The notes: generated from the sequence alone by a model not told the origin. Positions 16,437-24,753 are shown, numbered from the stretch's first letter. The stretch is DNA of 60,283 nt from Lachnospiraceae bacterium (GCA_015057615.1 SVEA01000096.1:1-60283), one strand, 5' to 3'. A program made the numbers and translations.

Positions 16437-17489
16437 ATGAAAAAAATAATTTTAATTGCTTCCCTCATGATGCTATCCTTCATTTTCGTCGGCTGCAAGA
16501 AGGAGGAAGGCGAAAAGGTATATGTTTATAATTGGGGAGAATATATGGACCCCGAGGTTCGGAAGATTTTCAAAGAGAGAACCGGTATTGAAGTCGTTTA
16601 CGATGAGTATGAAACAAATGAAGAAATGTTTCCAAAGATCAAGGCAAATGCCTTTCAGTATGATGTCATCTGCCCTTCCGATTACATGATTCAGAAAATG
16701 GCAGAAGAGGGACTGCTGGCAGAAATCAATTTTGAAAACATACCCAATATCAAATATATTGACCCTACCTTGCTGGAAAGCTCGGAAACCTTTGACCCCG
16801 GCAATAAGTACGGAATTCCTTACGCCTGGGGCACTTTAGGCATCCTCTATAATAAAACAATGGTAGAGGAGCCGATCGACAGCTGGAGCGCCATATTTGA
16901 TGAAAAATATTCCGATAGCATCCTGATGATCGACAGTGTCCGTGATGCATTTGCAATTGCACTGCGGTACCAAGGCTATGACCTTAACTCCACCAATGAG
17001 AAAGAGTTAAAGGAAGCGCAGGCAATTTTAAAAGCGCAGTACCCCTTGGTTCAGGCTTATGTCGTAGACCAGGTAAGGGATAAGATGATCGGCGGGGAAG
17101 CCGCCCTCGGCGTGATCTATTCCGGTGAAGCGATCTATACGAAGAGGGAGAATCCGGATCTGGAATATGTTGTACCGAAGGAAGGCTCCAATGTCTGGAT
17201 CGACTCCTGGGTAATTCCTAAGAACGCAAAAAACAAGGAGAACGCAGAAGCCTTTATCAATTTCCTCTGCGATCCGGAGATTGCTCTGATGAACTTTGAG
17301 TATATCACCTACTCCACTCCCAATATGGAAGCCAGGAACCTAATTGCGGATGAAGATATTAAGAACAGCCCTGTTGCTTTCCCGGACCAGGCTACCCTGG
17401 ATCGATGCACTGCCTTTAAGTACCTTGGTGAGGACGTAGAGGGCCTATACAATGATATGTGGAATGATGTAAAATCAAATATAAAGTAA
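16437..17489 (+). CDS. potD: Spermidine/putrescine-binding lipoprotein
   Basis: A 350-aa extracellular solute-binding protein tethered by a lipid. The signal peptide MKKIILIASLMMLSFIFVGC ends with a lipobox Cys at residue 20. Mature-domain stretches YNWGEYMDPEV, KYGIPYAWGTLGILYNK and WIDSWVIPKNAKN are characteristic of PotD. The ATG at 16437 is preferred over that at 16422 because GAGG lies 9 nt upstream and the signal peptide then has a standard basic start. It delivers polyamines to PotBC. It ends the operon, with a terminator 5 nt after the stop. Confidence 0.95.
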   Translation: MKKIILIASLMMLSFIFVGCKKEEGEKVYVYNWGEYMDPEVRKIFKERTGIEVVYDEYETNEEMFPKIKANAFQYDVICPSDYMIQKMAEEGLLAEINFENIPNIKYIDPTLLESSETFDPGNKYGIPYAWGTLGILYNKTMVEEPIDSWSAIFDEKYSDSILMIDSVRDAFAIALRYQGYDLNSTNEKELKEAQAILKAQYPLVQAYVVDQVRDKMIGGEAALGVIYSGEAIYTKRENPDLEYVVPKEGSNVWIDSWVIPKNAKNKENAEAFINFLCDPEIALMNFEYITYSTPNMEARNLIADEDIKNSPVAFPDQATLDRCTAFKYLGEDVEGLYNDMWNDVKSNIK

Positions 17490-17493
17490 AAAG

Positions 17494-17536
17494 CAATAGC
17501 CCGTTCCATTATGTTTCTATGGAATGGGCTATTGTT
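17494..17536. terminator. Terminator between potD and the convergent dehydrogenase gene
   Basis: Sixteen-bp stem CAATAGCCCGTTCCAT / ATGGAATGGGCTATTG with a short loop. It is usable in both directions. Confidence 0.85.
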
Positions 17537-17572
17537 TATATGAATGAATAACACTATGGTTACCGTTCGTTT

Positions 17573-18535
17573 CTATTGTGTTACGATATTTCTTATTTCC
17601 CCTTTTTGAAATGCCTCTATATTCTGATAAACCTCATTTACCATCCGCTGCCTTGCCTCTACGGTTGCCCAGGCAATATGGGGAGTGATAATGAGCTTTA
17701 TACTATCCTGGATGGAGTATAGCGGATTGTTCGGAGCCATTGGCTCTTCGGTCAATACATCCAGCCCGGCGCCTGCGATCCAATCCTCACGCAATGCCTT
17801 TGTAAGGGCATCTTCGTTTATGATCGGCCCTCTTCCAAGGTTTAATAATATGGCACTCTTCTTCATCCGGTGAAGTTCCTCTTCCCCGATCAAATTCATG
17901 GTATTATTATTCAGCGGTGCATGAATTGAGATTACATCGGATTGTCCCAGCAGGGTATCCAGATCAACCTGCTCATATGCCTGGTTCTTATTCTTCCCGG
18001 AGGTGGAATAATAGATAACCTTGCAGCCAAACTGCTTCGCCACCTCAGCCACACCTCTTCCGATTTCTCCAAGACCTATGATTCCCCAGGTCTTCCCATA
18101 GAGTTCATGAAACCTTACCGAGAAATGGCTGAAAATATCGGAGCGGATATAATCCCCGGATTTTACGAACTCATCATAATACCTTAATTTCTCATAGAGA
18201 TAAAAGAATAAAGCAAAGGTATGCTGTACGACCGAGTTGGTCGAATACCCACGGACATTTGCCGCCTTAATATTACGACGGTTGATATAGTCAAAGTCTA
18301 TAATATTCGTACCGGTAGCCGTAATGCAGATCAATTTTAAATGATCCGCAAGATGCAGCGTACTTTCATTCATCGGAATCTTATTTACTATAACGATATC
18401 CGCATCCGCGATCCGCTTAGCATTCTCTTCCGGGTTCGAACGAGGATACTTCACTACTTCTCCTAATTCGTTGAATATAGATAAATCAACATCATTTCCA
18501 AGCGTTTCCGTCTCTAAGAATACAATCTTCATCAT
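17573..18535 (-). CDS. 2-hydroxyacid dehydrogenase (glycerate/hydroxypyruvate type)
   Basis: A 320-aa NAD(P)-dependent D-isomer-specific 2-hydroxyacid dehydrogenase. The cofactor loop WGIIGLGEIGRGVAE lies near residues 150-164, and the catalytic residues are in NLGRGPIINE (Arg), a Glu in VLTEEPM and a His in TPHIAWAT. The TEEPM and HIAWAT wording is close to glycerate dehydrogenase or hydroxypyruvate reductase rather than SerA; there is no C-terminal ACT domain. The substrate is not fixed by sequence. GGAG precedes the ATG by 7 nt. It lies 20 bp downstream of trpS on the same strand and may be co-transcribed, though the functions are unrelated. Confidence 0.85.
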   Translation of the reverse strand: MMKIVFLETETLGNDVDLSIFNELGEVVKYPRSNPEENAKRIADADIVIVNKIPMNESTLHLADHLKLICITATGTNIIDFDYINRRNIKAANVRGYSTNSVVQHTFALFFYLYEKLRYYDEFVKSGDYIRSDIFSHFSVRFHELYGKTWGIIGLGEIGRGVAEVAKQFGCKVIYYSTSGKNKNQAYEQVDLDTLLGQSDVISIHAPLNNNTMNLIGEEELHRMKKSAILLNLGRGPIINEDALTKALREDWIAGAGLDVLTEEPMAPNNPLYSIQDSIKLIITPHIAWATVEARQRMVNEVYQNIEAFQKGEIRNIVTQ

Positions 18536-18555
18536 TTCTCTTCTCCTAAGCTGTC

Positions 18556-19560
18556 TTAACGAATTCTTTCTGGAAAACCGATTTTCTTATGAACCTTACG
18601 AAGTGTTTTGTTGGCATAATATCCTGCTTTTTCTGCATTTTCCTTAATCACCTTATCAATGTATGCCTTATCCTGTGTAAGCTCCTGGTAGCGGTCCTGG
18701 ATCGGTTTTAACATATTGGCAACAGCTTCTCCCACGGCGATTTTAAAATCACCATATCCGGCGGATGCAAATTCTTTTTCCGTTTCTTCTATTGTCTTAC
18801 CCGTAACCGCGGTATAGATATCAATTAAATTGCTGATACCCGGCTTATCTTCGCTATAACGGATCTCATTGTCAGAATCGGTTATTGCTCTCTTAAACTT
18901 ACGGATAATCGTATCCGGATCATCCATTAGATAGATGCTTGCGTTCGGATTTTCATCCGATTTAGACATTTTCTTCGTCGGATCCTGAAGACTCATAATT
19001 CTTGCCCCAGCCTTCCCAATATAAGGCTCCGGAATTGTGAATACATCCCCGTAGATTCCATTGAAACGCTCTGCAATATCTCTGGCGATCTCCAGATGCT
19101 GCTTTTGATCCGAACCTACCGGTACCACATCGGATTGGAACAATAGAATATCGGCTGCCATCAAAACCGGATAAGTAAATAAACCGGCATTAATATTGTC
19201 CGCGTGCTTTGCTGCCTTATCCTTATACTGCGTCATACGATTGAGCTCTCCCATATAGGTAAAGCAGGATAACACCCAACTAAGCTCGGCATGTGCCGGT
19301 ACATGGGATTGATAATAGATACAATTCTTCTCCGGGTTCAGTCCTGCTGCAATATAAAGGGTAAGCAGTGCTCTGGCTTTTCTTCGAAGCTCCGCCGGAT
19401 TCTGCCGTATCGTCATGGAGTGCATATCAACAACACTGTAAAAGCATTGATACTCATCCTCCAAGGTGACCCAATTCTTTAATGCTCCAAGATAATTACC
19501 TAAATGCAGGGTTCCTGTTGCCTGCATTCCACTAAATAATGATTTTTTTCCGTCTAACAT
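18556..19560 (-). CDS. trpS: Tryptophanyl-tRNA synthetase
   Basis: A 334-aa class I aminoacyl-tRNA synthetase charging tRNA-Trp. The HIGH-type motif TLHLGNYLG is near residues 17-25 and the KMSKS motif KKMSKSDENP near 195-204; the length is normal for bacterial TrpS. Three in-frame starts are possible (TTG 19581, ATG 19572, ATG 19560). I chose 19560 because it gives the usual short N-terminus before GMQATGTLHLG. Unlike leuS, no T-box leader is present: only about 65 bp separate it from the HAD gene upstream, so it is expressed from that gene's transcript or a short local promoter. Confidence 0.95.
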   Translation of the reverse strand: MLDGKKSLFSGMQATGTLHLGNYLGALKNWVTLEDEYQCFYSVVDMHSMTIRQNPAELRRKARALLTLYIAAGLNPEKNCIYYQSHVPAHAELSWVLSCFTYMGELNRMTQYKDKAAKHADNINAGLFTYPVLMAADILLFQSDVVPVGSDQKQHLEIARDIAERFNGIYGDVFTIPEPYIGKAGARIMSLQDPTKKMSKSDENPNASIYLMDDPDTIIRKFKRAITDSDNEIRYSEDKPGISNLIDIYTAVTGKTIEETEKEFASAGYGDFKIAVGEAVANMLKPIQDRYQELTQDKAYIDKVIKENAEKAGYYANKTLRKVHKKIGFPERIR

Positions 19561-19626
19561 ATTCTCACACATCCTAATCAAATTGTTATTTACTACAACT
19601 ATTTTAATACATTTTTCATTAAAATT

Positions 19627-20253
19627 CTATTTCAATTTATCGATTAATTCCTTTATAGAATCAATTGCATCTTTATATTCCTTGACTTCCCCAAAGCCGT
19701 ATCTTGCAAAGATAAACGGAACACCGGCTTTTTTTGCCGCATCCGCATCCCCCTGCGTATCGCCTACATAAACTGGATTATGTAAACTATTCCGCTCCAC
19801 TACCATGCAAATATTATCCGCTTTCAATTTACCGGATCTGCCCGGATACTCAAAGTCGACAAAATACTTTCGAAGATTCGGATATGCCTGAAAGAAGCAT
19901 TGGATATATCCTTCCTGGCAGTTACTTACAATAAACAACGGATATTTCTTCGCCAGCTCGCAAAGCGTTTCCTCTAATCCGTCATACAGCCTTGCGCCAT
20001 GCTCAGCCAAATAGATACATTCATAATCGCAGCAATCATCAATGATCTGATAAGCCATTTCCTTCGATACATTTTGAAATAAGCTTTCTGCTATTTCATA
20101 TAATGGTTTGCCAAACAGACTTTCTAATTGCTGTACCGTCACTTCCGCTACGGAGGGATACTTCTCTCTGATTACCTTATTAAAAGAAGCTGCGACCTCC
20201 AGGGAGGAGTCCCATAATGTCCCGTCCAAATCAAAAATTATACTATCAAACAT
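19627..20253 (-). CDS. HAD-superfamily phosphatase
   Basis: A 208-aa haloacid-dehalogenase-type hydrolase. Motif I DLDGTLWDS with nucleophile and acid/base Asp is at residues 7-15, motif II FIVSNC near 105, motif III Lys in GRSGKLKADN, and motif IV VGDTQGDADAAKKAG near 163-177. The helical cap after motif I is of the phosphoglycolate/beta-phosphoglucomutase-like C1 type. Start 20253 places the nucleophile near the N-terminus as usual; AAGGA precedes it. The natural substrate cannot be told. It lies upstream of trpS in the same direction. Confidence 0.85.
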   Translation of the reverse strand: MFDSIIFDLDGTLWDSSLEVAASFNKVIREKYPSVAEVTVQQLESLFGKPLYEIAESLFQNVSKEMAYQIIDDCCDYECIYLAEHGARLYDGLEETLCELAKKYPLFIVSNCQEGYIQCFFQAYPNLRKYFVDFEYPGRSGKLKADNICMVVERNSLHNPVYVGDTQGDADAAKKAGVPFIFARYGFGEVKEYKDAIDSIKELIDKLK

Positions 20254-20507
20254 GCTTCCAATCCTTATTCTACGTGATTTTAAAGTAACAAAAATGCTAA
20301 GATCTACTTTTGCTGCTCCCATCGAAAATTAGAAATAAGCCTATACATAAGCTGCATTTTCTCATTTCACAATTATTTATCATAATATGAATATAATGCC
20401 TCTTTCTGATGAAAATGTCAACCCTGTCCCATCTTTCTTGAATTCCATACTTCTACCTGTGGAACACCATTTTCGAGAGTCCTGCGATAAGAAACCTTTG
20501 AAAATGC

Positions 20508-21098
20508 TTAAAGCATGCTTACTATTTTTATTATTAATATCTGAAATAAATTCTTTTTTGCGCTACTTGAATTTTTATCAATGCGAAGATATAGATTTGT
20601 AAAAATCATCGTTAGGATAAGTGCAAACAGCGACAGATACAGCGGAATACTAGGATAATCAAAATCAATTATCATTCCAAACACTTCTTGAAGCACCGTC
20701 TGTACCGCATGAACCGACAGCATTCCTAAGCCGATCCCCAATGGCACGGTAAAAACAATCAAACAGACGGACAGAATCAGGATTAAAAAATCAATTTCAT
20801 CCTTTGTTGCGCCTATCTCGCAAAGTGCATTGAATTCCTCCCGATTCATCTGAATAACACTCACATATTGGTTCAGAATAAATATTGCACCACCACAATA
20901 AATAACCATACGAAAACTACGATACGTAACCTTTGCGTATGGAAAAGTTATAAAATGATTTGTATTTATTAAATTACTTATTAAAAAGGAAAAAGTAGTC
21001 ATTATGACAATATATAAACTGATTAACAGGATACAGTACAAATAATTTTTCCTGTTTTTTTTCAATATAAGCGATTTTATCATTCGCTCAAAATTCAT
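20508..21098 (-). CDS. FtsX/MacB-like ABC permease subunit (short)
   Basis: A 196-aa membrane protein with four hydrophobic segments. The stretch QMNREEFNALCEIGATKDEI (about residues 83-102) matches the cytoplasmic coupling region after the first helix of FtsX-type permeases. At 196 aa it is only the transmembrane core, lacking the large extracellular domain and any ATPase. AGGAG lies 7 nt before the ATG at 21098. It follows the small overlapping ORFs at 21113-21306 in what appears to be a transcript from the LytTR-controlled promoter near 21423. It may be a degenerate remnant or a partner of the ATPase at 27538. Confidence 0.6.
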   Translation of the reverse strand: MNFERMIKSLILKKNRKNYLYCILLISLYIVIMTTFSFLISNLINTNHFITFPYAKVTYRSFRMVIYCGGAIFILNQYVSVIQMNREEFNALCEIGATKDEIDFLILILSVCLIVFTVPLGIGLGMLSVHAVQTVLQEVFGMIIDFDYPSIPLYLSLFALILTMIFTNLYLRIDKNSSSAKKNLFQILIIKIVSML

Positions 21099-21112
21099 AA
21101 GCACACTCCTTT

Positions 21113-21265
21113 CTATGCCCTTTGCCTAGATTCTTCTATATAACGTTGAAATGCTTGGCCTTGTTTACTACGAAACTTAGCCAAGCATTCAAAAATTCCT
21201 CTAGAAATTGCTGAGTATATTCCCCAATATACTTTACGCAAAGGTATTAACCGTAAATAAACCAC
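21113..21265 (-). CDS. Small basic ORF upstream of the FtsX-like gene
   Basis: A 50-codon frame from a GTG to a TAG 14 nt before the next start codon. Its product (VVYLRLIPLRKVYWGIYSA..., ending YIEESRQRA) has an N-terminal hydrophobic half and a basic, glutamine-rich tail, and reads like real protein rather than chance translation. It overlaps the 3' part of the 19-codon ORF at 21247-21306 in another frame. Either the two are translationally coupled peptides, or a one-base frameshift has split a single roughly 65-aa gene. I do not recognise a family. Confidence 0.45.
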   Translation of the reverse strand: MVYLRLIPLRKVYWGIYSAISRGIFECLAKFRSKQGQAFQRYIEESRQRA

Positions 21266-21306
21266 ATCATGAAGTCATAAACGTTTTTTAAAAATAGTGT
21301 ATTCAT
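21247..21306 (-). CDS. 19-aa peptide ORF with strong ribosome binding site
   Basis: Encodes MNTLFLKNVYDFMMWFIYG, a hydrophobic peptide. TATGGAGGTGAAGT before the ATG is one of the best ribosome binding sites in the window, and a LytTR-box promoter (21423-21492) lies just upstream. It could be a leader or signalling peptide or the start of a frameshifted gene with the ORF at 21113. Confidence 0.45.
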   Translation of the reverse strand: MNTLFLKNVYDFMMWFIYG

Positions 21307-21402
21307 ACTTCACCTCCATAAGATAAAGAATAAAAAAACCACTCGTTTATCTTTTCGTTTCTAACCAGCAACTGGGAACCAATTGCTTTTTAAAAACTAG
21401 AA

Positions 21403-21446
21403 AAGACTATGTTTACAATGCCTTTATAGCATTACTACATAGTCTT
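21403..21446 (-). terminator. Hairpin after the kinase gene, overlapping a promoter
   Basis: Arms AAGACTATG / CATAGTCTT with an inner AATGC/GCATT pair, followed on the minus strand by TTTTCTAGTTTTT. It may end the kinase transcript. It covers the -10 box of the next promoter. Confidence 0.5.
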
Positions 21447-21492
21447 AACAATGGAGAGCGACATGAACGTCGGATTTTAACGCATGAACGTC
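21423..21492 (-). promoter_or_regulatory. LytTR-type promoter, box variant 2
   Basis: Two direct copies of GACGTTCATG on the minus strand (21492-21483 and 21471-21462), 21 bp apart, are followed by TTGTTA (21451-21446), 17 bp, TATAAA (21428-21423). The boxes fit the LytTR half-site consensus. The distance from proximal box to -10 is 39 bp, nearly the same as in the four type 1 promoters of this locus. Confidence 0.65.
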
Positions 21493-21507
21493 GATTCCCA
21501 TATTAAA

Positions 21508-22827
21508 TTATCTATTTTTCATTGTAATATGGATGGTAAATATCTGATTCGCATTTTCATATGTAATTGTACCGAGATACTTTTCTACACTCTGTTTTAT
21601 ATTCTTTGTTCCAAAGCCATGAAGGTATTTATCCTTCTTCGTTGTATGGAGAATACCGTCTGTTATGATCACCTTCTCGGCAACCGGGTTACTGATATCA
21701 ATAAACAGATCCTCGTGATGGCTGCGGATTCGAATCTGTATCACTTTATGGTTCTCCGGACCCGAGTCAATCTTTGCGATCGCTTCTACCGCATTCGATA
21801 TTGCATTTGCAAAGATAACGCACAGATCCATCTGTGAAATAAAAAGCTGCTCTGGAAAGGAACCCTCTACTTGTATTTTAATTCCCAAAGCTTCATATTT
21901 ACCGACCGCTTCATTTAAAATTGTATTCACAATATCATTTCCGGTCTCCAATAATACTGGCAGGGAACTCATTTGCTCGATCAGCTGATTGATATAGCTT
22001 CCCATTTGCTCAAGCTTGCCACTGCGATACAGTCCATAGATACAGGTCAAATGGTTATTTATCTCATGACGGATTCCTCTTATCTCCTGCTGCTTCTCCT
22101 GTGCCAGTAAATAATAATTCTGCTGTGCTTCAAGAAGTGTTTGGTTTACTTTTGAAAGTGTACGGTAATTATCTCTGGATTCTGCCAGAATAACAAGCAG
22201 TAGACTTGCCACAAAATAGGCTAGACAGACAAGGATCGTAATCGCAAACATATTGCTTTGAAACCGGGAGGAAGATTCCGGAGTATTTACAATCATAAGG
22301 CTGGAGATAAATAAAATTCCGGTTCCCGAGGAAGCAAAAAGTATCGCATAAAGCCTTTTTGAAACCCCTGCCTTCCCAACGGACTTCCACCGGAATCTCT
22401 TTATTAATACGACAAGACTAATGATTAGTATATTAAATCCGTTTCCAAAATTATCCAGTATCTTACTATTGATAATCGTATGAAAGGAGCTTTCCCATAC
22501 TAAAGAAATCACCCCGGTAATACAGGTATCTGCAAATAAGATACAAATATATGACAGCAAAATAGTATATAGTTTACGAAGTAATTTTCCCTGCAGAATT
22601 ACCAGCAAAGTAACAATGATAAGTAGGGACAGGATATTGATGGACAGTTCACCGCTCTTATCAATCATTATCGTAATTGCGATGAAAGCAACTGCCGAAA
22701 GCCCCATTATAACATATCGATACTTATTCTTTTGTAATAAATAATTCAACATTCCGCACATAACTAACAGCAATTTCAATAAATCGATGCAATAATAGAT
22801 CAGAATGTCCCAGATACTATAAACCAT
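21508..22827 (-). CDS. AgrC-like sensor histidine kinase (GHKL)
   Basis: A roughly 439-aa membrane kinase. The N-terminal 210 residues contain about six hydrophobic helices, as in peptide-sensing AgrC/ComD proteins. A phosphoacceptor region RGIRHEINNHLTCIYGLYRSG follows near residue 250. The GHKL ATPase comes last, with the N-box DLCVIFANAISNAVEA and G-box HGFGTKNIKQSVEKYLG. It presumably senses an extracellular peptide and phosphorylates the adjacent LytTR regulator. The start is uncertain: ATG 22827 with GGGTGG upstream, or GTG 22836. It follows the regulator gene directly. Confidence 0.85.
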   Translation of the reverse strand: MVYSIWDILIYYCIDLLKLLLVMCGMLNYLLQKNKYRYVIMGLSAVAFIAITIMIDKSGELSINILSLLIIVTLLVILQGKLLRKLYTILLSYICILFADTCITGVISLVWESSFHTIINSKILDNFGNGFNILIISLVVLIKRFRWKSVGKAGVSKRLYAILFASSGTGILFISSLMIVNTPESSSRFQSNMFAITILVCLAYFVASLLLVILAESRDNYRTLSKVNQTLLEAQQNYYLLAQEKQQEIRGIRHEINNHLTCIYGLYRSGKLEQMGSYINQLIEQMSSLPVLLETGNDIVNTILNEAVGKYEALGIKIQVEGSFPEQLFISQMDLCVIFANAISNAVEAIAKIDSGPENHKVIQIRIRSHHEDLFIDISNPVAEKVIITDGILHTTKKDKYLHGFGTKNIKQSVEKYLGTITYENANQIFTIHITMKNR

Positions 22828-22838
22828 ATACTCCACCC

Positions 22839-23537
22839 TTATCTTGCGTTTCTTTTTCTATACTCTTTACATGCTTTCTTAAACTTTGCCGCTTTTCGAA
22901 CGGAGAGCTCTACCTTCTCGCCATTATCGAGAAGAATGTATCTGCCGATTTCCTCAACAAATTCCATGTTAACAATATAGGCTTTATGTACACGATAAAA
23001 ATCATCGGTATTTAAGATCTCTTCCCACTCATTCATGGTCAGGACACTATCAAAGCTCTGCAGATTCGTACGAACCAAAGTCCCCCTGCCTTCGCTTTCA
23101 ATATAAAAGATATTCTTAAGCTTCACAAATACGGTCTCCCCTTGTTTATCAACAACCGCTTTTATATTCCTTGTCATATCTTCAATTGCCTCTCTTAGCG
23201 CGATCGCCAATTCCTCTTCCTTGACCGGCTTTAAAAGGTACCGAAATGCTTTGACCTTGTATCCCTCCTGCAGAAAAGCACGAAATCCGGTAAGAAAGAT
23301 AATAATCATACTGTCATCCTTCTTACGAATCCTTTCTGCTGTCTGAACGCCATTGATTCCTCTCATCTGAATATCAAGAAACAAAATGTCAATTAGTTTT
23401 TCATAGGCTAAAAGTTTTTCTCCCGAGGAAAAACTTACGATTTCATACTTAATAAGGCTGCTTTCCTGAAATCGATGGCAAAACTCAATTATCTCCTTAC
23501 GAATAATATCGTTGTCATCACACACTCCTATAAGCAA
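22839..23537 (-). CDS. LytTR-family response regulator (AgrA-like), copy 1
   Basis: A 232-aa regulator. The receiver domain (residues 1-120) has acidic residues in VCDDND, phosphoacceptor Asp in LFLDIQMRGING near 55 and Lys in KPVKEEE near 105. A LytTR DNA-binding domain follows (about 130-230), with FYRVHKAYIVNMEFVEEI and LSVRKAAKFKKA. LytTR proteins bind paired 9-bp direct repeats upstream of target promoters, and five such promoters are present in this island. The TTG start at 23537 has GAGGGG 8 nt upstream. Operon with the kinase at 21508. Confidence 0.9.
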   Translation of the reverse strand: MLIGVCDDNDIIRKEIIEFCHRFQESSLIKYEIVSFSSGEKLLAYEKLIDILFLDIQMRGINGVQTAERIRKKDDSMIIIFLTGFRAFLQEGYKVKAFRYLLKPVKEEELAIALREAIEDMTRNIKAVVDKQGETVFVKLKNIFYIESEGRGTLVRTNLQSFDSVLTMNEWEEILNTDDFYRVHKAYIVNMEFVEEIGRYILLDNGEKVELSVRKAAKFKKACKEYRKRNAR

Positions 23538-23706
23538 CTAAATATCCCCTCTTTTGTTATAATAATCCATTTTTCTACCAAATATATCATAGCAATATGT
23601 TTGGCGATAGTCAAGTTATACTAGTTATAAACACACGAGAAAGCTTACGAAAACTGCATAACTATCCAAAAAATATTGCAATTCAGTATTTAATATTTAA
23701 AAGATA

Positions 23707-23789
23707 ATTATCCCGGCTTTTGTTTAAAACAATAATCTTACCATTCTAAAGTGCAGAAAGCTTTTGTATTATTCAAAAGTCGGGATAAT
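23707..23789. repeat. Inverted repeat in the gap before the regulator gene
   Basis: Sixteen-bp imperfect arms ATTATCCCGGCTTTTG and CAAAAGTCGGGATAAT around 51 nt. It may terminate the minus-strand gene at 23870 or be a small mobile palindrome. It is the only notable structure in 23538-23869. Confidence 0.45.
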
Positions 23790-23869
23790 TTCATAGAATC
23801 CGTATCACAGTTTCTATTATGTTCTGCTTTCAAATAACGCAGGAACAGATTTTAATCGTCTAGTTCTGC

Positions 23870-24160
23870 TTATATGTTCTTCCTGTTATCCGTCTTATCG
23901 AATACTAAATAAACGAGGAACATAATCAGAGCAATGATAGCAAAGGTATAAAGTACTCTTGATAAAATCAATTCGTATCTTGCATAGTTCCCATTGATTA
24001 ATTGTGTCTTATCTATTAGTTTCCAAATTGGAACAAATTCTGCTGATATTATCTCTAATTTCCCTCCATAACCATAAACCAAATTACATGGAACGAAAAA
24101 CACACCAAGTATACCTATGATCACAGTATAGATAGCGAAAAGTACTTTCTTGACTGTCAA
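23870..24160 (-). CDS. Small membrane protein under LytTR control
   Basis: A 96-aa protein of unknown family with two predicted helices: residues 6-24 (LFAIYTVIIGILGVFFVPC) and about 66-86 (VLYTFAIIALIMFLVYLVF). A polar extracellular segment between them contains EIISAEFVPIWKLIDK. The TTG at 24160 is the best start because GGAGG lies 7 nt before it. It is the first gene behind LytTR promoter 1 (24269-24336), so it is probably switched on by the Agr system. It could be an immunity or accessory membrane protein, but no sequence motif proves this. Confidence 0.65.
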   Translation of the reverse strand: MTVKKVLFAIYTVIIGILGVFFVPCNLVYGYGGKLEIISAEFVPIWKLIDKTQLINGNYARYELILSRVLYTFAIIALIMFLVYLVFDKTDNRKNI

Positions 24161-24268
24161 GATAATCCCTCCATACTTAATATACCTATTGACTATCTCA
24201 CAAGTCATTCATATTGAATAGAGCTTACCAGCACTATAGCTGACTACATCAATTTAGTCCTTTAAACT

Positions 24269-24336
24269 ATCATAGTCCATCATGAATGCAAATTCAATGG
24301 TCCTGGCATGAAATGCTTGTTTCTGGCACAAACGGT
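24269..24336 (-). promoter_or_regulatory. LytTR-regulated promoter 1 (type 1 boxes)
   Basis: Minus-strand boxes ACCGTTTGTG (24336-24327) and GCATTTCATG (24316-24307), 20 bp apart. They are followed by TTGAAT (24297-24292), 17 bp, TATGAT (24274-24269). The architecture is the same as promoters 2 and 4. It drives the gene at 23870-24160. Confidence 0.75.
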
Positions 24337-24510
24337 AAATCTACTATCCCCCTTTATTGAAGCCTGAGCTTCCGCTGTCTCACTTAATTGAGACTGACGT
24401 TCCTGTCCATCTTGTGATTTTAATACTACGTCCTGCTTCTTTGCACACCCGGTCATAGCAAGAAAGCAGATGAAGATGATATGAAAATATCTATAGAATT
24501 TTCGAGACAT
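24280..24510 (-). pseudogene. Truncated lipoprotein gene
   Basis: The start at 24510 has AGGAGG 6 nt upstream. The first 55 codons give a proper lipoprotein signal (IIFICFLAMTGC) and a polar, Gln/Glu-rich stretch. The remaining codons run through LytTR boxes (FTVCARNKHFMPG) and stop inside the next promoter. So the 5' end of a lipoprotein gene, possibly a ComEA-like or other exported protein, has been joined to an unrelated promoter segment. The full-length protein is not recoverable here. Expression may still produce a 76-aa secreted lipopeptide. Confidence 0.6.
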
Positions 24511-24522
24511 TGGTATCCTCCT

Positions 24523-24571
24523 AAAAAAACACATCATATGCTTATGCACAGTGCATATAAGACATATGATG
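24523..24571 (-). terminator. Terminator after agrD
   Basis: Arms CATCATATG and CATATGATG with an inner TATGCAC/GTGCATA pair, then seven T on the minus strand. It lies about 40 nt after the agrD stop, and its T run abuts the ribosome binding site of the truncated lipoprotein gene. Confidence 0.8.
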
Positions 24572-24612
24572 CGTTTTTATAAGTTAATCATTTGAAATTT
24601 CGCGCATAAATA

Positions 24613-24753
24613 TTAGTTGTTCTTCTTGTCATTCAAATTCATGTTCGGCTCCTTCGGTTGAAACATCAGGTAAAAAGAAGTTTTCCCATTTGCTTTTACA
24701 GCTACCTTCTGTCCAAGATCTGCCACTTTCTTTAACATTTTCTCCTTATTCAT
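24613..24753 (-). CDS. agrD: AgrD-like cyclic peptide precursor (serine type)
   Basis: A 46-aa precursor. It has an amphipathic, basic N-terminal helix (residues 1-24), a core TSFYLMF (25-31) and an acidic/proline motif QPKEP (32-36) with a polar tail, the three-part layout of AgrD. The residue that would close the ring is Ser26, since there is no cysteine in the core; this predicts a lactone rather than a thiolactone. The ATG overlaps the agrB stop (ATGA), so the two are translationally coupled. AgrB would remove the C-terminal part and cyclise the core for export. Transcribed from LytTR promoter 2. Confidence 0.85.
   Translation of the reverse strand: MNKEKMLKKVADLGQKVAVKANGKTSFYLMFQPKEPNMNLNDKKNN

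Noticed and set aside
19561-19626. T-box leader for trpS
   Set aside because: Only about 65 bp precede the gene, with no specifier loop or T-box motif.
24280-24510. Calling the truncated lipoprotein ComEA
   Set aside because: Only the signal peptide and linker remain; no helix-hairpin-helix domain to support the name.
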